This document shows positions 27,365 through 36,814 of a stretch of DNA of 64,000 nucleotides, piece by piece. The notes below the pieces were generated by a model. It was given only the letters and a program-made list of their open reading frames with translations, was not told where the DNA came from and did no database searches. The stretch is from SAR324 cluster bacterium (GTDB lineage: Bacteria; SAR324; XYD2-FULL-50-16). The translations under genes and the position numbers were made by a program. How positions within the stretch are numbered: position 1 is the stretch's first letter; the number at the start of each line of letters is the position of its first letter. The stretch lies in assembly GCA_028282885.1 (NCBI GenBank), contig JANQGX010000007.1:62001-126000 (forward strand). Direction: 5' to 3'.

Positions 27365-28579
27365 ATGGATGATCAAAAGCAGGGAGTCATAATTCTTGGC
27401 TCCACCGGATCGATCGGTAAAAGCAGCTTATCCGTCATAAAAAACAATCCGCACCTTTTTCGTGTTGATGGTTTGAGCTGTTTAAACAGCATTGAGACAC
27501 TTGCGCAACAGATCAGGGAGTTCTCTCCTCGTATTGTCTGCACGGGTTCCGGACAATCGCATAAATTACGAGAAATGCTGGGTGAAGAATTCAGCAATCT
27601 CCAGATTTTGGAAGGGCGAGATGGATATAAAAAACTGGCATCTTTCAATGATTCGTCGAAGTTGGTAGCAGCCATGGTTGGTGCCGCAGGCATTGAGCCT
27701 GTTATGGCTGGCATTCGGGCCGGAAAAGCCATAGCCCTGGCAAACAAGGAGTCTCTGGTTCTGGCAGGTTCTCTTCTGCTGCAGGAAGCAAAAAAACACG
27801 AAGCGGTCATCCTACCCATTGATAGCGAGCACAACGCTGTATTTCAGTCCCTGTATGGTGAGAAAAAGAAACATCTGGAATATATTACGCTAACCGCTTC
27901 AGGCGGTCCTTTCAGAACAAGAGATCCGGATGATTTTGATACGATCACCTTGGCGGAGGCACTGAACCATCCGAACTGGAGCATGGGCAAGAAAATTACC
28001 ATTGATTCAGCCACCATGATGAATAAATGTCTTGAAATCATAGAAGCCAGATGGTTATTTGATATCGAACCGGCTCGCATCAGGGTTTTAATCCATCCAC
28101 AATCCATTGTTCATTCTATGGTTACCTTCAAGGATGCTTCCACTATCTGCCAGATGGGCGATCCGGATATGAGAACACCCATTGCCAATTGTCTAGGATT
28201 TCCCCGTCGAATAAAATCCGGCAGTGAATTCCTGGATCTGGCTGCGATGGGAACACTAACCTTCGAAAATCCGGATCTGAACAAGTTTCCTACCATACAA
28301 ATGGCCTATGACGTCCTCGCCCTGGGAGGAGGAACTCCTGCAGCATTAAACGGCGCAAATGAGGTTCTGGTTGATATGTTTCTTAGGGAAAAAATCAGAT
28401 TCGTTAGTATATTCAAACTATTGAAAAAAATAGTTAAAAGAGTCCAGAATCTTCATACCTCCGGGGATATTACAAATTATCCCTTCCTCCGGCGGACAAA
28501 CACTATAGAAGATGCGCTGCTGGCTGACCAGTGGGGTAGAGATTATATTGAAAACTGTATCGAATCAACAACGTTATAA
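27365..28579 (+). CDS. dxr: 1-deoxy-D-xylulose 5-phosphate reductoisomerase
   Basis: Dxr converts DXP to MEP with NADPH, the second step of the MEP isoprenoid pathway. The 404 residues contain the NADPH loop ILGSTGSIGKS, ANKESLVLAG, the metal/substrate site PIDSEHNAVFQSL, TASGGPFR, HPNWSMGKKITIDSATMMNK and a C-terminal helical domain. Length matches the family. It follows cdsA by about 115 bases. Confidence 0.95.
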   Translation: MDDQKQGVIILGSTGSIGKSSLSVIKNNPHLFRVDGLSCLNSIETLAQQIREFSPRIVCTGSGQSHKLREMLGEEFSNLQILEGRDGYKKLASFNDSSKLVAAMVGAAGIEPVMAGIRAGKAIALANKESLVLAGSLLLQEAKKHEAVILPIDSEHNAVFQSLYGEKKKHLEYITLTASGGPFRTRDPDDFDTITLAEALNHPNWSMGKKITIDSATMMNKCLEIIEARWLFDIEPARIRVLIHPQSIVHSMVTFKDASTICQMGDPDMRTPIANCLGFPRRIKSGSEFLDLAAMGTLTFENPDLNKFPTIQMAYDVLALGGGTPAALNGANEVLVDMFLREKIRFVSIFKLLKKIVKRVQNLHTSGDITNYPFLRRTNTIEDALLADQWGRDYIENCIESTTL

Positions 28580-28647
28580 CTGACTATTCAGTCGTTCTTA
28601 CCTTTTGGATAACTAGAAGTCATTAACTGCCGATTATTCAAAGCAAT

Positions 28648-29940
28648 ATGATTATAACAATAATAGCCGTAATTCTGGCCCTGAGTTTTCTCATTTTTGT
28701 GCATGAGTTGGGGCATTTTCTCGCCGCAAAGAAAGTTGGTGTCCACGTTCTTGAGTTTTCGATTGGATTTCCTCCCAAATTGATTTCCAGAATGATCGGC
28801 AAAACCGAATACCTGATCTCACTGATTCCTATCGGAGGATATGTCAGACTAAAAGGACAGGGTATAGACGATGAAGATCCGAGTGATCCGGAGAATTATG
28901 CCTCAAAATCGATCCTGCAACGGTTCATCATTCTTGTCTCCGGCCCTTTGATGAATCTGCTGGTAACCCTCGTATTCATGCCGTTGGTGTTCTTTATCGG
29001 TTATGAAATTCCGGCATACCTGCGCAGTGCTCCGGAAATTGGATTTGTGCAAAACGAAAGCAAGGCGGAACTTCTGGATTTCAGGAAGAATGACCTCATC
29101 CTCTCGGTGAACGGAATCAAAACAGGTACCTGGAAAGAAGTGCAGACCCTGATATCCGAATCGAACACCGAAATCACCACCATTATGCTGCGCAGGGAGG
29201 GGCAGGTCAGCAGCAGGATGATCAATACCGCATCATTGAAAAACAATAGTGACTTTGGATGGCGTGCCAGAATAACGACTGTTATAGGTAATGTATCTCC
29301 GGAATCACCAGCCGCGGAATCAGGTCTTGAAGAAGGGGATAGAATTCTGGAACTCAATGGTGTTAAAACCGAAGACTGGTCGCAAATTTCACCTCTTGTT
29401 CAAGAGTCCGATGGAAAACCGATTCGGATTGTTATTGATAGAAATGGACAAAATCTCGCTCATGTGATATCACCCAAGTGGAATGAAAGCCATGAATATT
29501 GGGTGTTGGGAGTTGGCAGTGAAACCATACATGTGTCTGAAAACCTGAAGGACTCCATCGTCCTGGGAACCCATCGCGTCTACGTTCTGACCAGCAGAAC
29601 TTTCGAATTTCTATTCAGACTGATTACCGGAAAAGAGGACAGTGATTCCGTTGGAGGTCCCATTATGATTGCCAAATTGATGGGGCAAGCGGTTCAGACA
29701 AGTATAACCAGTTTCCTGACTCTTGTAGCCTTTATCAGTCTTCAGTTCGCCATTTTTAATCTTCTGCCAATACCGGCATTGGATGGCGGACATATCTTTT
29801 TCTTAATCATCGAGAAAATCAAGGGAAAGACCTTATCAAAAAACCTGCGATTATCAATTCAGAAGATCGGTTTTTCCCTTTTGATGCTTTTGATTCTGTA
29901 TATATCGATACAAGACGGCCTTAGACTGTTCAACGGTTAA
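28648..29940 (+). CDS. rseP: Site-2 intramembrane zinc protease with two PDZ domains
   Basis: RseP-type proteases cut membrane-bound anti-sigma factors and signal-peptide remnants. 430 residues with HELGH at 19-23 in the first membrane helix and the third zinc ligand Asp379 in PALDGGH. Between them lie two PDZ units (about 120-200 and 205-285, the second with ESPAAESGLEEGDRILELNG). No anti-sigma or sigma gene is next to it. Confidence 0.93.
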   Translation: MIITIIAVILALSFLIFVHELGHFLAAKKVGVHVLEFSIGFPPKLISRMIGKTEYLISLIPIGGYVRLKGQGIDDEDPSDPENYASKSILQRFIILVSGPLMNLLVTLVFMPLVFFIGYEIPAYLRSAPEIGFVQNESKAELLDFRKNDLILSVNGIKTGTWKEVQTLISESNTEITTIMLRREGQVSSRMINTASLKNNSDFGWRARITTVIGNVSPESPAAESGLEEGDRILELNGVKTEDWSQISPLVQESDGKPIRIVIDRNGQNLAHVISPKWNESHEYWVLGVGSETIHVSENLKDSIVLGTHRVYVLTSRTFEFLFRLITGKEDSDSVGGPIMIAKLMGQAVQTSITSFLTLVAFISLQFAIFNLLPIPALDGGHIFFLIIEKIKGKTLSKNLRLSIQKIGFSLLMLLILYISIQDGLRLFNG

Positions 29941-29998
29941 TTAAAAAGGTCAAACAAGAGTTGGACAGACAAAAGCAGAATAACCAAACAGACGAGAA

Positions 29999-30934
29999 AT
30001 GAAGCAGATCAATGTATTGATATATGGTACCGGCGCCGTCGGTATATACTTTGGTGGGCGCCTGTTTCAGGCCGGATTCGACACTCTTTTTGTTGACACG
30101 CCGGCAAAAACCGAAACGCTGGAAGGCCAGGCCCTGACGATCCAATCCGGTAATGGTCAGGATTACGAGTTTAACCCAAGAGTTGTCTCTGATATATCGG
30201 ATCTACCCCCCCAGGATTTGATTCTGGTTTGTGTAAAAGCCTACCAGACTTATGATATTGCTCTGAATCTTCTTCCTATTATCAAGCCGAGTACAATTAT
30301 CTTGTCCCTGCAAAACGGACTGGAAAATGAAAAGGTGCTATCCGATCTCCTGGGCAAGAATTTGCTAATGGGTTCGGTTATTTATTACAACGGCACCTTG
30401 ATTGACGATTCCACTGTTGTGCAAAAGGTTCCCGGACAGATTTTCTACGGCGAGATGGATCATCAAAGCTCGGAGCGTGAAGAATGGCTTTCAGATGTTT
30501 TTTCGCACGCGGATATCAATCACAAAATATCCAGAAATATCACCAGTGAAATCTGGAAGAAATTTATCTGGAATAATGCCTACAACTCTATCGCTGCACT
30601 GACTCATACCACCTTAAGGCAGATTCAGGATTCCGAGGGAACTCTGCCAACCGTCAGACAAATGATGAGTGAGGTAAGACAGATTGCGGAAGCAGAAGGA
30701 ATCCAGATTCCAGACCAGACCATTGACGAGTTGATTAACAGCAATCAGGCCTCATCCGATGTTAAACCGAGCATGTTAAAAGACCTGGAAGCGGGTCAAA
30801 TGCCTGAGATTGAAGCCCTGGTGGGAGTGGTTCTGAAAAAAGCGCAAAAACACGGGATCACAACCCCGGTTAACCAGACTGTATACAATTTGATTCAATT
30901 ATCCCTGGTTAACTCTTCAATCCAAACCGACTAG
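29999..30934 (+). CDS. panE: 2-dehydropantoate 2-reductase (ketopantoate reductase)
   Basis: PanE reduces ketopantoate to pantoate with NADPH for coenzyme A synthesis. The 311 residues show the Rossmann start NVLIYGTGAVGIYFGGRL, VCVKAYQT with the conserved Lys, LQNGLENE and IWKKFIWNNAYNSIAAL with the catalytic Lys. The C-terminal helical domain is complete (KPSMLKDLEAGQMPEIEAL). Members of this family also act on other 2-keto acids, so the substrate is probable but not certain. The next gene starts 7 bases after the stop. Confidence 0.85.
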   Translation: MKQINVLIYGTGAVGIYFGGRLFQAGFDTLFVDTPAKTETLEGQALTIQSGNGQDYEFNPRVVSDISDLPPQDLILVCVKAYQTYDIALNLLPIIKPSTIILSLQNGLENEKVLSDLLGKNLLMGSVIYYNGTLIDDSTVVQKVPGQIFYGEMDHQSSEREEWLSDVFSHADINHKISRNITSEIWKKFIWNNAYNSIAALTHTTLRQIQDSEGTLPTVRQMMSEVRQIAEAEGIQIPDQTIDELINSNQASSDVKPSMLKDLEAGQMPEIEALVGVVLKKAQKHGITTPVNQTVYNLIQLSLVNSSIQTD

Positions 30935-30941
30935 CAAAACC

Positions 30942-31721
30942 ATGCCCTGGAACAATATTAACAACTACTTTCCCAATGTCCCCTCCGGATTTATTAATGA
31001 ACTGTTTGCTGACAGCACCTATCCTTGGTCTCCGTTGAGTATCCTGGAATCAAAGATCCAGAATTATTTTGATGAACTGGAAGATAGCGGTTCTCTGCCT
31101 GCGGTCTGTGATCGTTTGTATGAGACCGATGGATCCCTGAAAGAAGGAGCATATTATATTCAGCGAAGCGAACGTCTGAAGACCGATTTTATTGATAGAG
31201 AGCTAAACATCTGCGTCAAATCGGGTACCCTGGTGGAAGCCGGAGCCACGATTAAAAACAATACGATTGTCGAGTCAGGTTGTGAAATCAGGCAGGGCGC
31301 CTATATGCGTGGAAATGCTTATATAGGAGAGGGTTCCGTGGTCGGTCATACAACTGAAATCAAAAATTCAGTTTTTGTTAAACATGTCGAGGCGGGACAT
31401 TTTGCCTATGTTGGAGATAGTATTGTCGGTTCCTATGTCAATCTTGGAGCCGGAACAAAAATCTCCAATCTGGAATTCAGGTCCCTGCAATGCAAACAGA
31501 CCGAGAAATTTCCGGAAATTAGTCTTATAGTAGATGGAGAGCGAATCGCATCGGGCTTGTCAAAAATGGGCGCAATTATCGGTGACGGAGCAGAAACCGG
31601 TTGTAACTCTGTGCTTTGTCCCATGGTCCTGCTTGAACCCAAATGTTGGATAATGCCCAATCATTGTGTCTTGAAAGGTATCTACAAGAAGGGATCGATA
31701 TTAAGGATTTCAAACAAATAG
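30942..31721 (+). CDS. Left-handed beta-helix (hexapeptide) acyltransferase-like protein
   Basis: 259 residues. An N-terminal helical part (1-75) precedes hexapeptide turns (about 88-240: VKSGTLVEAGATIKNNTIVESG, AYIGEGSVVG, YVNLGAGTKISN). The layout resembles the C-terminal half of GlmU and nucleotidyltransferase-associated acetyltransferases, without the pyrophosphorylase domain. Family members transfer acetyl or acyl groups to amino sugars. It lies 7 bases after panE, so probably in the same transcript. Confidence 0.7.
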   Translation: MPWNNINNYFPNVPSGFINELFADSTYPWSPLSILESKIQNYFDELEDSGSLPAVCDRLYETDGSLKEGAYYIQRSERLKTDFIDRELNICVKSGTLVEAGATIKNNTIVESGCEIRQGAYMRGNAYIGEGSVVGHTTEIKNSVFVKHVEAGHFAYVGDSIVGSYVNLGAGTKISNLEFRSLQCKQTEKFPEISLIVDGERIASGLSKMGAIIGDGAETGCNSVLCPMVLLEPKCWIMPNHCVLKGIYKKGSILRISNK

Positions 31722-32038
31722 ACGAATCAATCAACCTGTGATGCTCATCCTGAAAATTAAACATGCTCAAACCTGTTTTTTTTAAAATCCATGAAGGGCT
31801 GAATCCCCTTGCATAAATACGGATAACAGACTATTAAGTTCTGAAGATGGCGAATTAATTTCTGTAAAATGTTCAAACGGTAAAGTTTTTGCTTTTCATG
31901 GCACTGATTAACGACAACCATCGGCAATTTGATTCGACAAAGCGGACAAAACTTTGACTGACCTTCGAAAGCAATTCGTCCAATCTTATTCGTATAAAAA
32001 ATTGTAACCTGTTATTCCACATAAACCATAAATCGACC
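31722..32038. other. 317-base intergenic region
   Basis: Apart from a short imperfect hairpin (AAGGG with CCCTT around 31793-31810) and a T-rich run near 31773-31780, I see nothing: no small ORF with coding hallmarks and no clear promoter. Confidence 0.4.
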
Positions 32039-33016
32039 ATGGACCAAAGTGTTATCCTGCTTAACACACCTCTTGTAGTAATATCTATCTTATTGTTATG
32101 GAAAGGATCCGACTGGGTTGTATCTTCCGCCTCCAATATTGCCCATGCATTGGGAGTGTCGGATCTGGTAATTGGATTGACGATTGTAGCCTTGGGAACT
32201 TCAGCTCCGGAATTTGCAGTAACCATTAGTGCTGTAATTGCCGGGAAAGCTGACATTTCAGTAAGTAATGTGGTCGGTTCCAATATATTTAACCTGGGTT
32301 TTATATTAGGCGGCACTGCCTGTTTTTACGCGATTGCCACTTCACCTAAAGTTGTCTATCGTGATGGCTTTTTCCTGGTATTCGTGACCATCCTGCTCAG
32401 CTTTTTCCTCTTCGGAAGTCAGATTCTGAATCCGGATAATCATTCTGCCGGAGCAATGACCCGAATTGAAGGGATTATCCTGTTAACATTGTTTGTCGGT
32501 TATCTTTCCATGCTGTTCATTAAGCGGGAAGACATCAGCGAAGAAATTGAACATGGCAAGTTGTCCTGGAAAGATGGTGTTCTGTTGATTGTAGGTTTGG
32601 CAGCGATCGTATACGGCGGTCATCTTCTGGTGGAATCCGCATCCAATATTGCCAGGTATTTTGGGGTTTCGGATTGGGTGATCGGAGTAACCATTGTAGC
32701 TGCCGGAACTTCCGCTCCTGAACTGGCAACCTCGCTAATGGCGCTGGTCAAAGGAAAACACAGCATGGCCATAGGAAACCTGATTGGCAGCGACCTGTTC
32801 AATCTGTTGGGCGTTCTTGGCCTTGCTGCTGTCATCAAACACCCTCTCGTTGTCTCTCCGGAGGCTCAGAGCAGTATGTATATGTTGATAGGCATGGTCA
32901 TCCTCGTCATCATATTTATGAGAACCGGCTGGAAGGTATCCCGGCTTCAAGGATTTATTCTGGTTGCGATAAACCTGATACGCTGGTTTTATGATTTTAT
33001 GGGAAAAATAGATTAA
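32039..33016 (+). CDS. CaCA-family Na+/Ca2+ (or cation/H+) antiporter
   Basis: 325 residues, about ten membrane helices, built from two inverted halves. Each half carries an alpha-repeat: LTIVALGTSAPEFAVTISA near 57-75 and VTIVAAGTSAPELATSLMA near 218-236, with the GTSAPE ion-coordinating Glu. VVGSNIFNLGFILG and LIGSDLFNLLGVLG follow, as in YrbG. It exchanges Ca2+ for Na+ or H+ across the inner membrane; ion choice cannot be read from the sequence. Confidence 0.9.
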   Translation: MDQSVILLNTPLVVISILLLWKGSDWVVSSASNIAHALGVSDLVIGLTIVALGTSAPEFAVTISAVIAGKADISVSNVVGSNIFNLGFILGGTACFYAIATSPKVVYRDGFFLVFVTILLSFFLFGSQILNPDNHSAGAMTRIEGIILLTLFVGYLSMLFIKREDISEEIEHGKLSWKDGVLLIVGLAAIVYGGHLLVESASNIARYFGVSDWVIGVTIVAAGTSAPELATSLMALVKGKHSMAIGNLIGSDLFNLLGVLGLAAVIKHPLVVSPEAQSSMYMLIGMVILVIIFMRTGWKVSRLQGFILVAINLIRWFYDFMGKID

Positions 33017-33122
33017 ATTTCAAAAAAATTGCAACAGTCTCCTGCAAATGAACCTGCTAGCCAGAGAAAGAACCAGCTTTTAGCACTGAGAAAAATCAGA
33101 AAACCCATCAGAGTCATCATCC

Positions 33123-34025
33123 ATGTCGTTTTCACTTTACCCGGACGAACCCCCGCAAAAGAAATCATTCATTAAAAAACATCCGGTCCTATTTCCTTTA
33201 ATCATTTTTATCCTCATTGGTGGCTTATATCAGCTAATATCAACCGGAAGCATAAAGCCGGCTATTGGAATCGTTCAGATAGATGGCGTCATACTAAGTT
33301 CTGAACCAACGATTAAAAAGCTTCGTCTGCTGGAAAGCGATCCGACTGTCATGGGCATCATCGTCAGAATCAACAGCCCTGGTGGAGCGATATCGCCATC
33401 ACAGGAGATCTATCAGGAATTATTGCGTCTCAAGGACAAAAAAAAGGTATATGTATCCGTCTCCTCGACAGCGGCATCCGGGGGATATTACATTGCTATC
33501 GGAGCCGAAAAGATCTTTGCCAACCCCGGATCGATCGTGGGGAGTATCGGGACCATCATGCAAACCTTCAATATCGAAAAGCTGATGAGCAAAATCGGGA
33601 TTGAATCCGAAATCATAAAATCCGGGACCAACAAGGATTCGGGATCTCTTTTCAGGAAAATGAAACCGGATGAAAGGAAACTGCTGCAAAACGTCATTGC
33701 CGATACCCATCAGCAGTTTATTGCCGCTATTGCAGAGAATCGTCCTTTATCCATCAAAGAGGTGTCGGATATTGCAGACGGCAGGATTTTCACGGGCCGG
33801 CAAGCGGAAAAACTGGGACTGATAGACTATCTTGCCAGCTTTCGTGAGACAACTCGCCATATGAAACGTGACCTGAATATAAAAGAAGAGATTGATCTGA
33901 TCTACCCAAAAGAAACAGGGGAATATTTGCAGGACTTCATTGACATGGATGCTCTGCGGAGCGTTAAGTCGATTTTGAGTCACAATGGGTTGTACTATCT
34001 GGCATCATCCCTGCTTGAGAAATAG
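33123..34025 (+). CDS. sppA: Signal peptide peptidase SppA, short form
   Basis: A membrane serine protease that degrades cleaved signal peptides. 300 residues with an N-terminal anchor (about 21-40), VRINSPGGAISPSQEIY, the catalytic Ser119 (STAASGGYYIA) and the general base Lys171 (SGTNKDSGSLFR). The Ser-Lys distance of 52 residues equals that in the Bacillus enzyme. It is one-domain, unlike the double E. coli enzyme. Confidence 0.92.
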   Translation: MSFSLYPDEPPQKKSFIKKHPVLFPLIIFILIGGLYQLISTGSIKPAIGIVQIDGVILSSEPTIKKLRLLESDPTVMGIIVRINSPGGAISPSQEIYQELLRLKDKKKVYVSVSSTAASGGYYIAIGAEKIFANPGSIVGSIGTIMQTFNIEKLMSKIGIESEIIKSGTNKDSGSLFRKMKPDERKLLQNVIADTHQQFIAAIAENRPLSIKEVSDIADGRIFTGRQAEKLGLIDYLASFRETTRHMKRDLNIKEEIDLIYPKETGEYLQDFIDMDALRSVKSILSHNGLYYLASSLLEK

Positions 34026-34036
34026 ACTCAAAAGAT

Positions 34037-34882
34037 ATGCGCGGTTCGAATGATATAAATACTAATCCGAACATTATGAGATTTGCACCGGCGTCAGCAT
34101 TGAAAATACAATTACTGGGATGTACCAGAAATCCAGTTAAAATCTGTTATTCGGCCTTTCAAATCAGTATTGATCCGAATAACCGCTTTACACTCTGGAA
34201 TGAGAGACATCTACCGGAATTAACTACCTCCGCAATGCTCCGAGAACTTCCTGATTCGATTAAAAACCTCCAAAAGGAAAAGCTAAAACGACTACACTTC
34301 GTTTTTTTTGCTGAAAATATCAGCCACAAAGGGATTTCTGAGCTGCGTCGTTATCATCAAATAACGGATTTGGAGAAGTACCTTCAGTCTGGTTCGAATG
34401 ATCAGCCAGAAGTTAACGGGTTTTTGACACCCGAATCTTTTGCCGGCAATAAAAGAATAACCAAAAGATGGAATAAATTGCAGAAGGAGATGCACCTTTT
34501 CTATAAGTATTGTCTGGAGAATGGGATCGCCCATAAAGAGATTGAACCATGTCTGCCAACGGGAGCGTTGGCAACCGGACAATACAGCATGAGTTTTCAA
34601 ACCCTGCAGTATTTTTTGGAAAACGGCATGTGCCGGGAGGCATTTCCTGAAGTAAGGGAACTATCATGGCAAATCTATGATGAAATGAAGAAAGAATTTC
34701 CATCATTAGCTCAAAAGCTAGGAGTCAAGTGTTGGGAAAACAGAAGACTTTTTTGCGATGAAAAGCCTGCCACATACCATGGCTGCAAATATAGCAAATC
34801 CAGGCCCCATCGAAACGATCTTTCCGGTTTTTGGAATAAATCCAACTCTGCACTAGCCTCACAAAAGCCAATGCCTGCCTGA
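34037..34882 (+). CDS. Divergent ThyX-like (flavin-dependent thymidylate synthase family) protein
   Basis: 281 residues. Similarity to ThyX is seen at the start (LKIQLLGCTRNPVKICYSAF) and in the second half, where LPTGALATGQYSMSFQTLQYFLENGMCREAFPEVREL matches the family order Leu-Pro, Thr, N/S-x-R-like helix, AQxEIR. The catalytic RHRxxS signature reads RRYHQIT (104-110), so thymidylate synthesis by this protein is doubtful. The tail (about 235-281) is basic with several Cys and His. It starts 11 bases after sppA. It may be a paralogue with another flavin or nucleotide role. Confidence 0.6.
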   Translation: MRGSNDINTNPNIMRFAPASALKIQLLGCTRNPVKICYSAFQISIDPNNRFTLWNERHLPELTTSAMLRELPDSIKNLQKEKLKRLHFVFFAENISHKGISELRRYHQITDLEKYLQSGSNDQPEVNGFLTPESFAGNKRITKRWNKLQKEMHLFYKYCLENGIAHKEIEPCLPTGALATGQYSMSFQTLQYFLENGMCREAFPEVRELSWQIYDEMKKEFPSLAQKLGVKCWENRRLFCDEKPATYHGCKYSKSRPHRNDLSGFWNKSNSALASQKPMPA

Positions 34883-34948
34883 TCTGTCTGGCTGAAGACT
34901 TCGAATGAGGCCTGCATCGAATTACGGTTTGGTACATATTTTGTATTT

Positions 34949-34986
34949 CCTATTTCAAAATTGATCATCGTCAACTTTGAAATAGG
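34949..34986 (+). promoter_or_regulatory. Leader hairpin overlapping the ribosome-binding site of the next gene
   Basis: CCTATTTCAAA (34949-34959) pairs exactly with TTTGAAATAGG (34976-34986). Inside, TTGA (34961-34964) pairs with TCAA (34971-34974) across one mismatch. The right arm runs into AGGGAG (34984-34989), the ribosome-binding site for the ATG at 34995, so folding would hide part of it. The stem is AU-rich. Confidence 0.5.
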
Positions 34987-34994
34987 GAGCCATC

Positions 34995-35237
34995 ATGATT
35001 CATCATTGCGTAAAGAAAATCTCAGCCGAGCTGGAAAGACTTGCCCGCTATAACATCCCGGTAGAAAGAGCGCTGGACTTGATTGAAGCATCAACCAAAG
35101 ATCTCAATGAGTTGATCGCCATAAACACCATGAGAGAAATTTCCCAGGAACTCAAAATCAAGGCGAAAAACAGCCTTATGCCATTCCCGATTTCCATTGA
35201 TCAGCCCCGACAAGAAGTTTTTGCATTTCATTCCTAA
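34995..35237 (+). CDS. Small helical protein of unknown function
   Basis: 80 residues, with a strong AGGGAG ribosome-binding site and a hairpin on each side. It is predicted mostly helical (ISAELERLARYNIPVERALDLIEAS) and soluble, with no Cys cluster or membrane segment. I do not recognise it. The flanking hairpins argue that it is a separately controlled real gene. Confidence 0.6.
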   Translation: MIHHCVKKISAELERLARYNIPVERALDLIEASTKDLNELIAINTMREISQELKIKAKNSLMPFPISIDQPRQEVFAFHS

Positions 35238-35272
35238 TACTGAAGAGGATCAACATTTTGAAAACTCATCAT

Positions 35273-35305
35273 GCGGTGCTGTAAACAAATCGTTTACAGC
35301 ACCGC
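35273..35305 (+). terminator. Perfect 14-bp hairpin after the small gene
   Basis: GCGGTGCTGTAAAC (35273-35286) is followed by a 5-base loop and its exact reverse complement (35292-35305). No T run follows. It is probably a terminator or an mRNA-stabilising structure. Confidence 0.6.
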
Positions 35306-35625
35306 CCTGCATTCCTTCGCCTATTGAGTCTTAAGCCCCGTTTATATTCCATTTTTCAGCGAAAATTCCCACTTTAACATTTCGACAATCTTATCTGGCA
35401 GTATTCACATTTAAAGATCTGAACGATTGGCTCCAATAACTTGCCGGAGATTAGATCTCCACACCGCTTGTTTAATGCTGGCTGCAAATTTGCATATTTT
35501 TAAAGCTAGTATTCCATAGTCCGTAAATCTAGGTTTTGTTCTCGGTAGAGTTGCCGGATACAAGGTATTTCCCGGTCACTACCCCTCCTATTGGTTAACC
35601 ATTCGTCAAAGCAGAAGCCACAATT
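35306..35625. other. 320-base intergenic region
   Basis: It contains a small hairpin GGAGAT-TAG-ATCTCC near 35445-35460 and a TGCAAATTTGCA palindrome near 35484-35496. I see no gene and only a weak promoter-like TTGTTC/TACAAG pair before the barrel gene. Confidence 0.35.
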
Positions 35626-36711
35626 GTGAAAACGAAAGTTGTTCTAATAACCTTTATCGTTTTTCTGTGCGTCTTGAAGGCATCGGCGAATTCCAGGCAG
35701 TTTCTGGATAAACCGTTGATGCTGGGTCCGCAATACCCGCTCCTGTTTTTAAGTACCACTTTCGAACCGGATACCGCGTTTATGTTGGATGAAGGCAAAT
35801 GGTTCGTCAGCTCTTCCTATACCCTTTTAAACACCTACGTTTTTAGTACCAACTCGGCCAAGGCAAAGGATTCTTCCGCATCGGCCTCGACATTTAAGTC
35901 GATCGATTCGGATGGCTATTCAGTTTACATGGACGGTGAACTGGACAGACGTTTTCTCAAATTACACTACGGTTTTAGCGAAGATATAGAGTTTCAGTTC
36001 ACCTACAGGGATTTTCGATTCTTCCCGGGCACCCTTGATTCTTCGATCGAAAGCTTCCATGAAACTCTGAATATCGATAACCAGGGGCGGGATAACACAG
36101 ATCAGGATTTGCTTGAGATTTATATACACGACAATGAAACCGGTGAAAACGTGTTTATCATCACTGAAAGCTCATCCAGTTTTATCCAGGAGTCCATGAC
36201 CCTGGGCATGAAGGTCAGTATGCGTGAAACCGCGACAGAGGCAATTTCCTTTTCCCTTTCCACTAATTTTGCTGATTATCATATTGAACGCGATATCAAT
36301 GAAGCGACCTCCGACTCCGATTTGGCTGAACATAAGAACTTCAACGACTACAACCTCACCTTAAGGTACTCCTCGCTGTTTGACTCATATTCTATTCATG
36401 CAGCCTTCTCCCTATCTTTTGTAGAGGAATCTCTGCTGGCTAAATCACCCGAGATCATTTATTACTTTTTTCTGGGCGGAAACTGGCATTTTTCTGAGAA
36501 CTGGGACTATATCCTTCAGGTTCTTGAGTATTCAAGTCCTTTCCCCAAAGACAAATCAACAATCCACGAAGATATCCGTGAAATTTCCACGGGACTGCGC
36601 TGGTACTTTTTTGATAACGCGGTCATGGAAATTGGATTGACCGAGAATCAAAGTCAAGGTCCCCAGAATATTGATATTGCGTTCTTTTCAAATTTGATGA
36701 TCTACTTATAA
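35626..36711 (+). CDS. DUF3187-type outer-membrane beta-barrel protein
   Basis: 361 residues from a GTG, with a signal peptide (MKTKVVLITFIVFLCVLKASA). It follows the DUF3187 order: GPQYPLLFLSTTFEPDTAFML, a strand with SSSYTLLNTYVF, LDRRFLKLHYGFSEDIEFQF, then FFPGTLDSSIESFHETLNI and NQGRDN. The rest alternates as in transmembrane beta strands. Function of DUF3187 barrels is not known. Confidence 0.75.
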   Translation: MKTKVVLITFIVFLCVLKASANSRQFLDKPLMLGPQYPLLFLSTTFEPDTAFMLDEGKWFVSSSYTLLNTYVFSTNSAKAKDSSASASTFKSIDSDGYSVYMDGELDRRFLKLHYGFSEDIEFQFTYRDFRFFPGTLDSSIESFHETLNIDNQGRDNTDQDLLEIYIHDNETGENVFIITESSSSFIQESMTLGMKVSMRETATEAISFSLSTNFADYHIERDINEATSDSDLAEHKNFNDYNLTLRYSSLFDSYSIHAAFSLSFVEESLLAKSPEIIYYFFLGGNWHFSENWDYILQVLEYSSPFPKDKSTIHEDIREISTGLRWYFFDNAVMEIGLTENQSQGPQNIDIAFFSNLMIYL

Positions 36712-36814
36712 GGAACGTATAGCGGTGAATCCGTCATCCTGCTTCACAATGTTTTTACCGACAAAGAAACCGAATTAAGTAGATCAGAATCAGTTCAGAA
36801 GTCGATTGTTAGCC

